A DNA stretch of 64,000 nt from Pelagibius sp. (GCF_028281305.1 NZ_JANQKD010000011.1:1-64000); one strand, 5' to 3'. Positions 33,104-44,475 are shown, counted from the stretch's first letter. Translations and numbers: made by a program. The notes: generated from the letters alone by a model not told the origin.

Positions 33104-33121
33104 TTAATCTTGGTTAACCAT
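33104..33121 (+). promoter_or_regulatory. Double TTAA element upstream of cckA (CtrA-like, 6-bp spacing)
   Basis: TGGTTAA is repeated, giving TTAA, six bases, then TTAACCAT. The second half matches the TTAACCAT variant reported for CtrA, but the spacing is 6 rather than 7. It lies 107-124 bp before cckA in the 240-bp flhB-cckA gap. Confidence 0.35.
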
Positions 33122-33227
33122 TGGCGGCTAGGATCGCGCATATGGCTGAGGACTGTCCGAAGAGCCCAGCACAGGCGGCGTGCGGCCGGCCGTGCCGCCG
33201 GAGTAGGGGCCGGGGAGGAGTTCGCTA

Positions 33228-35648
33228 GTGCTGGAACTGCTGTTGTTTGCCCTGGGCGGCGTCCTGGGGGCGCTGGGCGGTGCGGCGGGTGCCTGGTACT
33301 GGCAACAGCGCCGCAGCCTTTGCCGTGCGGTCTTTGCCGCCGTGCCGAAGCCCTGGCAGGTCGTTTCGCCCGAGGGCAGGAGTCTGCTCGCCAATCCGGC
33401 CCTGGAAGAGTTCTTCGGCGGCGATCCGAGGCCGATTCCCGTGCTGCTTGCCGAAGAGGTGAAGGATGATCCGGAGGCGCGCCAACAGCTGACCCGGCTG
33501 GAGGAGCAGGCCCGCAGCGGGCTGGCAGGGCATTGCGAAATCCGCGTGCCGGCGGGCGGCAGCGGGCCGCGCAACGGTGCAGGACCGGCTCCAGAAGCAG
33601 AGGCGGGCCGGGGTGCGAATGCCGCTTACGACTGGCGCTTCGTCGCCGCCTTTCCGTTGCCGGAGCACCCGGGCTGCACCTATTGGATGGTGGACGACAT
33701 CACGCCGCAGCGTCAGATGGAACAGATCATGCGCCAGGAGCAGGAGCGTTTCGTCGACCTGCTGGAGAATGCCCCGGTGGGCTTCTACTCCTGTGACGCC
33801 GAGGGCCGCTTCCTCTTTGCCAACCACACACTCTGTGAATGGCTGGGTCTCGCCCAGAACGATTTGGAGCAGGGCCGCATCCGGCTGCACGACGTCGTTC
33901 AGGAGGGAGCCTTGCAGGAGGGAGCCTTGGACGGCGCGGCGCCCTTCGACCCCTTTGGCGATGACGGCCGCACTCAGGGCGAGGTGATCCTGAAAGGGGC
34001 TGGAGGCGAAGGCTTCCGCGCCGCCGTGCGTCAGGATGTCGTGCGCGATCAGGATGGAAAGGTTCTGCGCACGCGCTCGGTCGTGCGCGATCTGTCCCGT
34101 GAGGAGGCGATGGCCGCGGCGCTGGAACAGTCCGAGCGCCGGTTCGAGCAGCTCTTCGCCAAGGCCCCGGCCGGGATTGCGGTGATCGATCCGCAGGGCG
34201 TGATCCAGGAATGCAACGACGCTTTTGGCCGCCTCATCGGCAAGGCAGCGCTCGGCCAGCGCGGGGTGTCCCTGTTCGAGCTGTTGGCGGAAAGCGACGT
34301 GGCCGGCCTGCGCGCGGCGCTGAGCGCTTCGGCCGAGCGGAGAGACAAGCACCTGGCGGCGCCCATCGAGGCCCACTTGAAGGGTGAGGAGGGGCCGGTC
34401 TGCGCGCTCTATGTGAACCGCACGGAAGCCAGCGACGGCGCGCTTGACGGCTTTGTCGTGCACTTTATCGACAGCACGGAGCAGAAGAATCTGGAGCGGC
34501 AGTTCGCCCAGTCCCAGAAGATGCAGGCGGTCGGGCAGCTGGCCGGCGGGATCGCGCATGACTTCAACAACCTGCTGACCGCGATGATCGGCTTTTCCGA
34601 CCTGCTGCTGCTGCGCCACCGTCCGGGCGACCAGTCCTTTGCCGACATCATGCAGATCAAGCAGAACGCCAACCGCGCCGCCAACCTGGTGCGCCAGTTG
34701 CTGGCCTTCTCGCGGCAGCAGACCCTGCAGCCGCGCCTGCTCAACATCACCGACATTCTTGCCGAGCTCTCGCACCTGCTGCGCCGGCTCATCGGTGAGA
34801 ACATCGAACTGAAGATGAACCACGGCCGCGACCTCGGCGTGATCAAGGCCGACCAGGGCCAGCTCGAGCAGGTGATCATCAATCTGGCGGTCAACGCCCG
34901 CGATGCCATGCAGGGGGGCGGCGTGCTGACGATCCGCACCGAAAACGTGCAGGTCGAAGAGGAACGCAAGATCAAGGACGAGTCCATGCCGCCGGGAAGC
35001 TATGCTTTGATCGAAGTCGAGGACAGCGGCTGCGGCATTCCGCCGGAGAACCTGGACCGCATCTTCGACCCCTTCTTCTCCACCAAGGAGGTGGGTGCCG
35101 GTACCGGGCTCGGCCTCTCGACGGTCTACGGCATCGTCAAGCAGACCGGCGGTTACGTTTTCGTTGAGAGCAAGCTCGACGACGGCACTGTGTTCTCCAT
35201 CTATCTGCCTCAGGCCGCCGAGGAGGAGGTCGCCGAAAGCATGGCCGACGCAGAGGCGCAGGACCGCCGCGACCTGACCGGCGCCGGCACCCTGATGCTG
35301 GTGGAGGACGAGGATGCGGTGCGCGCCTTCAGCGCCCGGGCCCTGCGCAACAAGGGCTACAACGTGCTGGAGGCGAACTCCGGCGAGACCGCCCTGGAGA
35401 TGCTGACGGGTGAGGGCGAGCCCATCGACCTGCTGGTGACCGATGTCGTCATGCCGCGCCTGGACGGGCCCAGCCTGGTGAAGGAGGTGCGCGCCCAGCG
35501 TCCCGACCTGAAGGTCATCTTCATCTCAGGCTACGCCGAGGACAACTTCCGCAAGCGCCTCGACGAGGATGCCGGCATTCACTTTCTGCCCAAGCCGTTC
35601 AGCCTCAAGCAGCTGGCCGGCAAGGTGAAGGAAGTGCTCGGCGAATAG
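33228..35648 (+). CDS. cckA: Cell-cycle hybrid histidine kinase CckA
   Basis: The product has 806 residues from a GTG start with GGGGAGGAG before it. An N-terminal hydrophobic segment (about 2-24) is followed by PAS-type domains (about 170-280 and 300-425), HisKA with phospho-acceptor H444 (GGIAHDFNNLL), an ATPase domain (DSGCGIPPENLDRIFDPFF, GTGLGLSTVYGIVKQTGG) and a receiver with D739 (LLVTDVVMPRLDG). CckA feeds phosphate through ChpT to CtrA. Only one N-terminal membrane segment is evident, where Caulobacter CckA has two. A 15-bp tandem duplication at 33900-33929 adds QEGAL twice between PAS regions. Confidence 0.88.
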   Translation: MLELLLFALGGVLGALGGAAGAWYWQQRRSLCRAVFAAVPKPWQVVSPEGRSLLANPALEEFFGGDPRPIPVLLAEEVKDDPEARQQLTRLEEQARSGLAGHCEIRVPAGGSGPRNGAGPAPEAEAGRGANAAYDWRFVAAFPLPEHPGCTYWMVDDITPQRQMEQIMRQEQERFVDLLENAPVGFYSCDAEGRFLFANHTLCEWLGLAQNDLEQGRIRLHDVVQEGALQEGALDGAAPFDPFGDDGRTQGEVILKGAGGEGFRAAVRQDVVRDQDGKVLRTRSVVRDLSREEAMAAALEQSERRFEQLFAKAPAGIAVIDPQGVIQECNDAFGRLIGKAALGQRGVSLFELLAESDVAGLRAALSASAERRDKHLAAPIEAHLKGEEGPVCALYVNRTEASDGALDGFVVHFIDSTEQKNLERQFAQSQKMQAVGQLAGGIAHDFNNLLTAMIGFSDLLLLRHRPGDQSFADIMQIKQNANRAANLVRQLLAFSRQQTLQPRLLNITDILAELSHLLRRLIGENIELKMNHGRDLGVIKADQGQLEQVIINLAVNARDAMQGGGVLTIRTENVQVEEERKIKDESMPPGSYALIEVEDSGCGIPPENLDRIFDPFFSTKEVGAGTGLGLSTVYGIVKQTGGYVFVESKLDDGTVFSIYLPQAAEEEVAESMADAEAQDRRDLTGAGTLMLVEDEDAVRAFSARALRNKGYNVLEANSGETALEMLTGEGEPIDLLVTDVVMPRLDGPSLVKEVRAQRPDLKVIFISGYAEDNFRKRLDEDAGIHFLPKPFSLKQLAGKVKEVLGE
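33900..33929. repeat. 15-bp perfect tandem duplication in cckA
   Basis: Two exact head-to-tail copies of CAGGAGGGAGCCTTG. The frame is preserved and encodes QEGAL twice. It is one of several 15-bp tandem duplications in the window. Confidence 0.9.
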
Positions 35649-35764
35649 GGCCGGGCCCCGGCTGATCGGGAAGGGGGCTGGCGCGCAGCCGGCCTCCGCG
35701 TGGCGCAGCCGGCGCAGAGTCCGGCTCTCCTGTATTTTAGGCAAATTCGCCCTAAATTTTCCCG

Positions 35765-35818
35765 TTTGTTCTCATTTTGGTCCATTTCTCGTTTGGAAGA
35801 TGAGAACAAATATGGTAC
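35765..35818 (+). promoter_or_regulatory. recA promoter region with two near-consensus SOS (LexA) boxes
   Basis: GTTC-N7-GGTC (35768-35782) and GAAC-N7-GTAC (35804-35818) each differ by one base from the alphaproteobacterial LexA motif GTTC-N7-GTTC or its complement. They are embedded in a perfect 11-bp inverted repeat, TTTGTTCTCAT (35765-35775) with ATGAGAACAAA (35800-35810). A weak -35/-10 pair, TTGGAA at 35793 and TACATC at 35816 with a 17-bp spacer, would place the second box between the two elements. Confidence 0.55.
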
Positions 35819-35870
35819 ATCAAACCCGCGTTGCAGTCGCTCGGACCCTATGAGATAAGGAAACGACTTC

Positions 35871-36974
<1,104 letters not shown>

Positions 36975-37052
36975 TCGCCGTCTCCGGCTGCTTTGCGACA
37001 GGGGCCAAGCAAGTAAGAAGGCCCCGCGCAAGCGAGGCCGTGTCGACAAAAA

Positions 37053-37080
37053 GCGGGCCCCTCTCGGGGCCCGTTTTCTT
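37053..37080 (+). terminator. Rho-independent terminator after recA
   Basis: CGGGCCCC pairs with GGGGCCCG over a 4-nt loop, followed by TTTT, about 80 nt after the recA stop. Confidence 0.85.
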
Positions 37081-37105
37081 CTGCTCTGCGATGCCTTCGC
37101 GGTCC

Positions 37106-37198
37106 TGCGATGCGCGCCCTACGATGCGCGCCCTGCGAAGTTCGCCGGCTCTCCAGTGCCGGCCGGGCCCATCGCTTTGGGGCCGATCGCTTTGGGCC
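37106..37198. repeat. Two short tandem duplications between recA and ialB-like gene
   Basis: CGATGCGCGCCCT occurs at 37108-37120 and 37122-37134 (14-bp period). ATCGCTTTGG with flanking GGCC occurs at 37171 and 37186 (15-bp period). They are non-coding and lie between the recA terminator and the convergent gene's stop. Confidence 0.7.
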
Positions 37199-37203
37199 GG
37201 TCC

Positions 37204-37908
37204 TTATCGAACCTTGGCGTAGCCGGCCGTGAAACCTTGCAGCGAGAAGGGCACGTTGATCGCCCCGCCGGTACTGGACTGCACCGATACCATGGCCTCG
37301 TTGCCGGCCCTGAAGGCATTCACAAGGCTGTCGTTCAAGGGCATGTAGGCCCGGCAGCCATCGCGCCGGCAGACCTCGAAGGCCTGGCTCGAAATCTCAC
37401 GGCCGTCGACGCTCACCCGAATGCCGTTGGCAAGGGGAATGCCCAGCGGCATGGCCACAAGCATGGAATGCTGTGGGTTGGAGCGAAACGGCCCGACAGT
37501 CACGATCAGGATCGGCTGCTGCGTGTTGGGCTCCAGAAAGCGCTGCGAGATGAAGCAGGACTGGTCCGAGGCGGGCTGACTGCCAGCGGCCGCCGGGTCG
37601 TTCGGGACCGTGCAGATCAACTGCCAGCGCCCGAAGCTTTCGCCGGTCGGCTCTAACCTCTGCTGGGGCGGCGGGCCCGGAACCAGCCCCGGTGCCGGCT
37701 GCTGTTGCTGTTGAGCCTCTGCTGCCGGGGACAGCAGGCTGGCGGCCACGAGCACGGTCAGGAACGCCGCGAAGGGGCGGATCAGCCCGGTCGGGACGCT
37801 GCAGGAAGCCTGCTGGACAGGGGAGGACGGGGCAGCGGAAGACGAGACGGCGGTTGCAGCGGCTGGCTGGGGCCGGCGGAAACCGCCGAGGACGGATTGC
37901 AAAGCCAT
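37204..37908 (-). CDS. Invasion-associated locus B (IalB) family protein
   Basis: The product has 234 residues. A long N-region leads into a signal peptide core (about 45-66, FAAFLTVLVAASLLSPAAEA), a Gln/Pro linker, and the IalB domain (about 85-232; FGRWQLIC, PLGIPLANGIRVSVDG, AFEVCRRDGCRAYMPL). The four cysteines are likely disulphide-bonded. It is a periplasmic family common in alphaproteobacteria and linked to invasion only in Bartonella; the role here is unknown. No alternative start nearer the signal peptide is visible. Confidence 0.85.
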   Translation of the reverse strand: MALQSVLGGFRRPQPAAATAVSSSAAPSSPVQQASCSVPTGLIRPFAAFLTVLVAASLLSPAAEAQQQQQPAPGLVPGPPPQQRLEPTGESFGRWQLICTVPNDPAAAGSQPASDQSCFISQRFLEPNTQQPILIVTVGPFRSNPQHSMLVAMPLGIPLANGIRVSVDGREISSQAFEVCRRDGCRAYMPLNDSLVNAFRAGNEAMVSVQSSTGGAINVPFSLQGFTAGYAKVR

Positions 37909-38203
37909 GAGGGCGGGCGTTCTCCAGACGAATGGTACTCTGCCCGGCTACCGCAGCCGCCGGGCGATCTCCCCTTCACATAATCGGACGCCGGCGAAAA
38001 TGCCAGCGCTAAGCCTGAGGCGTCGCGGCATCGTGAGGGTTCTTGAGGTCTTTGGCGGGTTTCCGGCGGGCGGGCTTTCGGTGGACAGGTCCTGAGGGCC
38101 GCGCTACAACGCCCTGCCCTGTGGCCCAGGCTGCCGGCTCTCCCGATGAAACCTGGAGAAGTTCTAACTTGAGGCGCAAGCCTCTGGCGAATAAATATAG
38201 ACC

Positions 38204-40861
38204 ATGAGCACTGGCAACGAAATCCGGACGGCGTTTTTGGACTATTTCGGGCGTAACGGCCACGAGATCGTCGACTCCTCGCCGTTGGTCCCCCGCAACG
38301 ATCCAACGCTGCTGTTCACGGCGGCGGGCATGGTGCAGTTCAAGAACGTCTTCACCGGCAACGAGACGCGGCCCTACAGCCGCGCGGTCACCTCACAGAA
38401 ATGTCTCCGGGCCGGGGGCAAGCACAACGACCTGGAAAACGTCGGCTACACCGCCCGCCTTCACACCTTCTTCGAGATGCTGGGGAACTTTTCCTTCGGC
38501 GATTACTTCAAGGACCTGGCCATCGAGCTGGCCTGGAACCTGGTCACCAAGGAATTCGGCCTGCCGCGCGACCGTCTCCTGGTGACGGTCTATGCCGAAG
38601 ACGATCAGGCAGCGGAGCTCTGGAAGAAGATCGCCGGTCTGCCGGAAGAACGCATCCTGCGCATCGCCACGTCAGACAACTTCTGGGCGATGGGCGACAC
38701 CGGGCCCTGCGGGCCCTGTTCGGAGATCTTCTTCGACCACGGCGAACACCTTCCCGGCGGCCCGCCGGGCAGTCCCGATGAGGACGGTGACCGCTTCGTC
38801 GAGATCTGGAACCTGGTCTTCATGCAGTACGAGCAGGTCGATGCGCAGACCCGCAACGACCTTCCCAAGCCGTCGATCGACACCGGCATGGGGCTGGAGC
38901 GTATCTCCGCGGTGCTGCAGGGCAAGCACGACAACTACGACACCGATCTGCTGCGTGCCATCATCGAGGCTTCGGCGGAGTACTCGGGACAGGCCGCGGA
39001 CGGTGAGCACGCGGTCTCCCACCGTGTGATCGCCGACCACCTGCGGGCCAGCGCTTTTCTGGTCGCCGACGGTGTGCTGCCGTCCAACGAGGGGCGTGGC
39101 TACGTTCTGCGCAGGATCATGCGCCGGGGGATGCGCCATGCCCATCTGCTCGGCTGCAAGGACCCGCTGATGTGGCGGCTTGTGCCGTCGCTGGTATCGA
39201 TGATGGGTGTTGCCTTCCCCGAGCTGGCGCGCGCCGACGCCCTGATCACCGAGACCCTGAAGCTGGAGGAAACTCGCTTCAAGGACACGCTGGGCCGGGG
39301 CCTGAAGCTCCTGGAAGAGGAAACCGACAAGCTGAGCGCCAACGGCGCTCTCGACGGCGAGGTCGCCTTCAAGCTCTACGATACCTACGGCTTTCCGCTC
39401 GACCTTACTCAGGACATCCTGCGGGGCCAGGGACGCAGCGTCGACACCGCCGGCTTCGATTCCGCCATGGAGCGGCAGCGGGCCGCGGCCCGAAAGGCCT
39501 GGGCCGGCTCCGGCGAGGCGGCGACCGAGACCCTCTGGTTCGAACTGCGCGAGCGCTTGGGCGCAACCGAGTTTCTCGGCTACGGCACGGAGTCCGCGGA
39601 AGGTCAGGTGGTTGCCCTGGTGGTCGACGGCCAGGACGTCGCGGAGGTTTCTGCCGGCCAGAACGTTCAGCTTCTGGTCAACCAGACGCCTTTCTATGGC
39701 GAGTCCGGCGGACAGGAAGGGGACCGCGGCGCGATCTTCAGCGCGTCCGGCGGCGAGCTGCATGTCAGCGACACCCAGAAGAAGCTGGGCGACCTCCACG
39801 TGCATATCGGTGTCATGGCCCATGGCAGCCTGAAGGTCGGCGATGCTGTCGAACTGCGGGTCGACGGAGAGCGGCGCAGGGGCCTGCGGATTCATCACTC
39901 CGCCACCCACCTTCTGCACGAAGCGTTGCGGCGGCGTCTGGGTAACCATGTCACCCAGAAGGGATCCCTTGTCGCCGAGGACCGGTTGCGCTTCGACATC
40001 AGCCATCCCAAGCCGATGACGGCAGAGGACGTGCAGGTCGTCGAGGCCGAGGTCAACGCCCGCATTCGCGAAAACGCCGCCGTCGAAACCCGCTTCATGA
40101 CCCCCGATGAGGCCATCGAGGCCGGGGCTCTCGCGCTCTTCGGCGAGAAGTACGGCGACGAGGTGCGGGTTCTCTCCATGGGCGGGGAAGACCCGGTCAA
40201 AGGCGGGCAGCAGTTCTCCACCGAGCTCTGCGGCGGCACCCATGTCGCGCGCACCGGCGATATCGGCTACTTCAAGGTTACCGGGGAGACGGCCCTGGCT
40301 TCGGGTGTGCGGCGGATCGAGGCCCTGGCCGGCGCAGCAGCGGCGTCCCATGCGGCCGGGCAAGCGTCCGCCCTGGCCGAGGCGGCCGCCCTGATGAAGG
40401 TGGCGCCGGAAGATCTCAACGGGCGTATCGAGGCGCTGCTGGAAGAACGCAAGCGTCTCGACCGCGAGGTTGGCGATCTGCGGCGCAAGCTCGCCACGGG
40501 CGGCGGCGGCGCTGCCAACAGCGACACCCGCGAGATTGCCGGCTTGAAGTTTGCCGCAAGAGTGCTGGAGGGCATTCCGCCGAAGGACCTGAAACCCATG
40601 GCCGACGACCTGAAGAAGCAGATCGGCTCCGGCGTGGTGGTTCTGGTTGCCGTCAACGACGGCAAGGCCTCGCTGGTGGTCGGTGTGACTGACGATGCCA
40701 CCGCCAAGGCGAGCGCGGTGGACCTGGTCAAGGTCGGCTCGGCGGCCTTGGGCGGCAAGGGCGGTGGCGGCCGGCCGGACATGGCCCAGGCCGGCGGCCC
40801 CGACGGTGCCGCCGCGGCCGAGGCCGTCACGGCGATCGAAGCGGCCCTCGCCGCCGGCTAG
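38204..40861 (+). CDS. alaS: Alanine-tRNA ligase AlaS
   Basis: The product has 885 residues. The class II catalytic core is at about 1-240 ([34 protein letters not shown]), followed by the tRNA-recognition region, the editing domain with [11 protein letters not shown] and the zinc-type [13 protein letters not shown] (about 560-700), and a C-Ala domain with Gly-rich end. It charges tRNA-Ala and clears mischarged Ser and Gly. Normal length. No T-box or attenuator was seen upstream. Confidence 0.97.
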   Translation: MSTGNEIRTAFLDYFGRNGHEIVDSSPLVPRNDPTLLFTAAGMVQFKNVFTGNETRPYSRAVTSQKCLRAGGKHNDLENVGYTARLHTFFEMLGNFSFGDYFKDLAIELAWNLVTKEFGLPRDRLLVTVYAEDDQAAELWKKIAGLPEERILRIATSDNFWAMGDTGPCGPCSEIFFDHGEHLPGGPPGSPDEDGDRFVEIWNLVFMQYEQVDAQTRNDLPKPSIDTGMGLERISAVLQGKHDNYDTDLLRAIIEASAEYSGQAADGEHAVSHRVIADHLRASAFLVADGVLPSNEGRGYVLRRIMRRGMRHAHLLGCKDPLMWRLVPSLVSMMGVAFPELARADALITETLKLEETRFKDTLGRGLKLLEEETDKLSANGALDGEVAFKLYDTYGFPLDLTQDILRGQGRSVDTAGFDSAMERQRAAARKAWAGSGEAATETLWFELRERLGATEFLGYGTESAEGQVVALVVDGQDVAEVSAGQNVQLLVNQTPFYGESGGQEGDRGAIFSASGGELHVSDTQKKLGDLHVHIGVMAHGSLKVGDAVELRVDGERRRGLRIHHSATHLLHEALRRRLGNHVTQKGSLVAEDRLRFDISHPKPMTAEDVQVVEAEVNARIRENAAVETRFMTPDEAIEAGALALFGEKYGDEVRVLSMGGEDPVKGGQQFSTELCGGTHVARTGDIGYFKVTGETALASGVRRIEALAGAAAASHAAGQASALAEAAALMKVAPEDLNGRIEALLEERKRLDREVGDLRRKLATGGGGAANSDTREIAGLKFAARVLEGIPPKDLKPMADDLKKQIGSGVVVLVAVNDGKASLVVGVTDDATAKASAVDLVKVGSAALGGKGGGGRPDMAQAGGPDGAAAAEAVTAIEAALAAG

Positions 40862-40872
40862 ATCACGTCCGG

Positions 40873-41751
40873 TTAATCCGGCGCGCCCGGCCTTGGCGGG
40901 TAAACGGCATCGTCCTTTGCCCCGTCTTCGGAGACGACATGCACCTCCCGCTGGGGGAAGGGGATGGTGAAGCCCGCCGCTTCCAGCGTCAGCTTCGAAG
41001 CCTTCGTCAGGTCGAACAGCAGCGGCCAGTAGTCGTCCTTGCCGCACCAGCAGCGCAGGTTCAGGGTCACTGCGCTGTCGGCCAGACTGTGCACCAGAAC
41101 CTGCGGTGGCGGATCGCCCAGCACCCTGGCGTCTCCGGTCAACAGTCCCATGAGGACATCCTGGCCCCTGGCGAGATCGTCGCTGTAGCTGATGCCCACC
41201 AGCAGATCCAGCCGCCGGGTCGGCAGCCGGCTGTAGTTCATGATGGACGCGTTCCACAGACGGGCGTTCGGCACGGAGCGGTAAACACCGTCGAAGGTTG
41301 TGAGTTGGGTCACGAAGAGGCCGATCTCTTCCACCGTGCCGGCCTGACCCTCGGCATCGATGTAGTCGCCAACCTGGAAGGGGCGCAGGAACAGCAGCAT
41401 CATGCCGGCGGCGATGTTCTGCAGAGTGCCCTGCAAGGCCAGACCGATGGCGATTCCGGCGGCCCCCAGCATGGCGATGATGCTGGTGGTCTGCACGCCG
41501 AACTGGGCGAGCACGGCGACGAGGACGATGATCAGGATCGCATAGCGCACGGTGTTGGCGATCACCGGGCGCAGGGTACGGTCCATACGCGGCGTGCGGT
41601 CGAGAACCCGCAGGATCGTCTTGCGGACCCAGCCGGCAAGAACCCAACCGATTGCCAGCAGGACGATCCCGGCCAGCAAGTCCCAGGCATAGACGAGCAG
41701 CTGGTCGCCCAGCCGGCTCAGGGTCGCGATCTGTGCGGCGTCCAACTCCAT
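40873..41751 (-). CDS. mscS: MscS-family mechanosensitive channel
   Basis: The product has 292 residues. Three N-terminal membrane helices (about 18-40, 62-82, 88-112) include the pore helix with GAAGIAIGLALQGTLQNIAAG. The beta domain (FQVGDYIDAEGQAGTVEEIGLF) and the alpha/beta end domain (AAGFTIPFPQREVHV) follow. It is a small-conductance channel that releases solutes at hypo-osmotic shock. It is convergent with alaS (11-nt gap). Confidence 0.92.
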   Translation of the reverse strand: MELDAAQIATLSRLGDQLLVYAWDLLAGIVLLAIGWVLAGWVRKTILRVLDRTPRMDRTLRPVIANTVRYAILIIVLVAVLAQFGVQTTSIIAMLGAAGIAIGLALQGTLQNIAAGMMLLFLRPFQVGDYIDAEGQAGTVEEIGLFVTQLTTFDGVYRSVPNARLWNASIMNYSRLPTRRLDLLVGISYSDDLARGQDVLMGLLTGDARVLGDPPPQVLVHSLADSAVTLNLRCWCGKDDYWPLLFDLTKASKLTLEAAGFTIPFPQREVHVVSEDGAKDDAVYPPRPGAPD

Positions 41752-41803
41752 GGCAGGGATCCGCTAAGGCCCCGCGGCCGCAAGGGGCGGGGGGCCGGCG
41801 GCG

Positions 41804-42361
41804 TCAATCGACGTCGGCGGCGACGCGCAGGGTGATGATCTTGTCGGGATCGCGCACCGTGCCGCTCTGGTCGCCGCGCGGTGCCTTCTTGATCATGTCG
41901 ATGAACTCCATGCCTTCGACCACGCGGCCCCAGACGGTGTACTGCTTGTCGAGAAAACGGGCCGGGGCGAAGGTGATGAAGAACTGGCTGTTGGCGCTGT
42001 TGGGGCTCTGCGAGCGCGCCATCCCGACTACGCCGCGCTCAAAGGGTTCGGCCGAAAACTCGGCGGGAATGTCGGGCAGGTCGGAGCCGCCGCGCCCGGT
42101 TCCGGTCGGATCGCCGGTCTGCGCCATGAACCCGTCGATCACCCGGTGAAAGACGATGCCGTCATAGAACTCGCGCCGAACCAGGGTCTTGATCTGTTCG
42201 ACGTGCTGGGGCGCCAGGTCGGGCAGCATCTCGATCCGCACCACCCCATCCTTCAGTTCCATGACCAGGGTATTCTCGGGGTCCGACTGGGCGCCGGCAT
42301 CGTTGCTTGCGAGGGTCATGGCGAAAATTCCAATCGCGAGAAGTGAAAGAAACGATCTCAT
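41804..42361 (-). CDS. Cyclophilin-type peptidyl-prolyl isomerase, exported
   Basis: The product has 185 residues. A signal peptide (about 1-24) is followed by a single cyclophilin domain with FYDGIVFHRVIDGFMAQTGDP, SPNSANSQFFITFAP and YTVWGRVVEGMEFID. The catalytic Arg is in FHRV. It is a periplasmic folding helper. It precedes mscS on the same strand and follows icd. Confidence 0.93.
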   Translation of the reverse strand: MRSFLSLLAIGIFAMTLASNDAGAQSDPENTLVMELKDGVVRIEMLPDLAPQHVEQIKTLVRREFYDGIVFHRVIDGFMAQTGDPTGTGRGGSDLPDIPAEFSAEPFERGVVGMARSQSPNSANSQFFITFAPARFLDKQYTVWGRVVEGMEFIDMIKKAPRGDQSGTVRDPDKIITLRVAADVD

Positions 42362-42394
42362 TGCAAAAGCTCCAGCGCGCAGGGTTTTGGCAGG

Positions 42395-43609
42395 CTAGCT
42401 CATGGCCTTTTGCAGGTTTTCATCCAGCTTGTCCATGAATTCGTCGGTTGTCATCCACTTCTGATCGGGGTCGATCAGCAGGGCGAGATCCTTGGTCATG
42501 GAGCCGGATTCCACGGTTTCGATGCAGACACGTTCCAGGTCGCCGGCAAACTTCACGACCTCCGGCGTCTCGTCGAAGGTGCCGCGGAAGTGCAGCCCGC
42601 GCGTCCAGGCGAAGATCGAGGCGATGGGGTTGGTCGAGGTCGGTTTGCCCTGCTGATGCAGCCTGTAGTGGCGCGTCACCGTCCCGTGCGCGGCCTCGGC
42701 CTCGATGGTCTTGCCGTCGGGGGTCATCAGCACGGAGGTCATGAGCCCGAGGGAGCCGAAGCCCTGGGCCACGGTGTCGGACTGCACGTCGCCGTCGTAG
42801 TTCTTGCAGGCCCAGACATAGCCGCCGGACCACTTCATGGCGGCGGCCACCATGTCGTCGATCAGCCGGTGTTCGTAATGGATACCCTTGGCCTCGAAGG
42901 CAGCCTTGAACTCCTTGTCGAAGGTCTCCTGGAAGATGTCCTTGAAGCGCCCGTCATAGACCTTGAGGATGGTGTTCTTGGTCGAGAGGTAGACCGGCCA
43001 GCCGAGGTTCAGCCCGTAGTTCAGGCAGGCTCGGGCAAAGCCGCGGATCGACTCGTCGAGGTTGTACATGCCGATTGCAACGCCGGCCTCCGGGAAGTCG
43101 AAGATGTCGTAGGTGGTCGGCTCCCCACCGTCGGCGGGCTGGAAAGTCATGGTCAGCTTGCCGGCGCCGGGCACCTTGAAATCAGTGGCCCGGTACTGGT
43201 CGCCGAAGGCGTGACGGCCGATGACGATCGGCTGGGTCCAGCCCGGCACCAGGCGCGGGACATTGCTGATGATGATCGGCTGACGGAAGATGGTGCCGCC
43301 GACAATGTTGCGGATCGTCCCGTTGGGTGAACGCCACATCTTCTTCAGCCCGAACTCCTCCACCCGCGCCTCGTCCGGCGTGATGGTCGCGCACTTCACG
43401 CCGACGCGGTGTTCTTTGATGGCATTGGCGGAATCGATTGTGATCTGATCGTTGGTCTCGTCGCGCTTCTGGACGGAGAGGTCGTAGTACTTCAGATCGA
43501 CGTCGAGGTAAGGCAGGATCAACTTGGCCTTGATCTTCTCCCAGATGATGCGTGTCATCTCGTCGCCGTCGAGTTCGACGATCGGGTTTTTCACCTTGAT
43601 TTTGCCCAT
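42395..43609 (-). CDS. icd: NADP-dependent isocitrate dehydrogenase
   Basis: The product has 404 residues from ATG 43609. [21 protein letters not shown] is the eukaryotic-type (subfamily II) homodimer start. [22 protein letters not shown] and [16 protein letters not shown] are catalytic and NADP regions. It oxidises isocitrate to 2-oxoglutarate in the citric acid cycle. An upstream in-frame ATG (43711) would add non-homologous residues and is rejected. Confidence 0.97.
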   Translation of the reverse strand: MGKIKVKNPIVELDGDEMTRIIWEKIKAKLILPYLDVDLKYYDLSVQKRDETNDQITIDSANAIKEHRVGVKCATITPDEARVEEFGLKKMWRSPNGTIRNIVGGTIFRQPIIISNVPRLVPGWTQPIVIGRHAFGDQYRATDFKVPGAGKLTMTFQPADGGEPTTYDIFDFPEAGVAIGMYNLDESIRGFARACLNYGLNLGWPVYLSTKNTILKVYDGRFKDIFQETFDKEFKAAFEAKGIHYEHRLIDDMVAAAMKWSGGYVWACKNYDGDVQSDTVAQGFGSLGLMTSVLMTPDGKTIEAEAAHGTVTRHYRLHQQGKPTSTNPIASIFAWTRGLHFRGTFDETPEVVKFAGDLERVCIETVESGSMTKDLALLIDPDQKWMTTDEFMDKLDENLQKAMS

Positions 43610-43809
43610 CTGGAGTCTCCGGAGGTACTGAGGGTGGGAAGAAGGCTCGCCGGCTGCCCGGGAAGGCTGGCGCGCTGCGCCGCAACATAGCAGGCTGTCC
43701 GCAGGGTGCAAGGGAGCCGCCCCAGCCTTCGCCGAGGGGCCGGAGGCACCCGCGGGCGCAGTCGGCGGACCCGGCCGCAGCGCGGGCGCCGGCCCCGGCC
43801 GAGGCGCGG

Positions 43810-44397
43810 CTACATCTGTTCGATCTTGTCGGGGATCGCGGGACTGGGGGCCTTTGCCGCAGCCTCCAGAACCTCTTCGACGCTGTCCACCACCTGAAAC
43901 AGGCCGTCGGTGGGTCCCCTGAGGTAGCCTTCCTCGATCTGATGGTCGATGAGGCGCAGCAGAGGGTCCCAGTAGCCGTCGATGTTGACCAGCAGGATCG
44001 GCTTGTCGTGCAGCTTCAACTGGCGCCAGGTGATGATTTCGAAGGTCTCGTCCAGGGTGCCGAGCCCACCGGGCAGGGCGCAGAAGGCATCGGCCCGTTC
44101 AGCCATCAATTGCTTGCGGCTGTGCATGGAGTCGACCACCAGGTATTCGCTGGCATTGCGCAGGCCGACCTCGAGCGCCTCCAGGTGATGGGGAATGATC
44201 GCCACAACCCGTCCGCCCGCCGCCAAGGCCCCTTCGGCGACGGCCCCCATCAGGCCGACACGCCCGCCGCCGAAGACGATGTCGACGCCGCTTTCCGCGG
44301 CCAGGCGTCCCAGCCGCTGGGCGGCACTCAAGTGGCTTTCGCGGACCCGGCCCGAGGACCCGCAGTAGACGCAAAGTGCGGATAGTTTCGTCATCAC
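43810..44397 (-). CDS. LOG-family cytokinin riboside monophosphate phosphoribohydrolase
   Basis: This 195-residue Rossmann-type protein has [31 protein letters not shown], the MHSRKQLM segment and the signature [16 protein letters not shown] enzymes split N6-substituted AMP to a free base and ribose phosphate. In bacteria the physiological substrate may simply be AMP-like nucleotides. It is a single gene, divergent from cytochrome c'. Confidence 0.9.
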   Translation of the reverse strand: MMTKLSALCVYCGSSGRVRESHLSAAQRLGRLAAESGVDIVFGGGRVGLMGAVAEGALAAGGRVVAIIPHHLEALEVGLRNASEYLVVDSMHSRKQLMAERADAFCALPGGLGTLDETFEIITWRQLKLHDKPILLVNIDGYWDPLLRLIDHQIEEGYLRGPTDGLFQVVDSVEEVLEAAAKAPSPAIPDKIEQM

Positions 44398-44458
44398 AAA
44401 CCCGTTACCGGCCGAGGGCCCTTAATGGCACAATTGAATTTGCCCCCTGATGCGGTAG

Positions 44459-44475
44459 TGTGACCCTGCGTCACA
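44459..44475. promoter_or_regulatory. TGTGAC-N5-GTCACA palindrome upstream of cytochrome c' gene
   Basis: A perfect 6-bp inverted repeat with a 5-nt spacer lies in the 245-bp divergent region between the LOG gene and the cytochrome gene. It resembles Crp/Fnr-family half sites (TGTGA/TCACA), but spacing is 7 rather than 6 between those pentamers. Confidence 0.4.

Noticed and set aside
37909-38203. Possible T-box or attenuator before alaS
   Set aside because: No T-box consensus, no terminator/antiterminator pair, and T-boxes are rare in alphaproteobacteria. The region has no other clear feature.
38672-41647. Open frame of about 990 codons antisense to alaS and in another frame of mscS
   Set aside because: It is a high-GC shadow frame; both alaS and mscS are intact with full family motifs.
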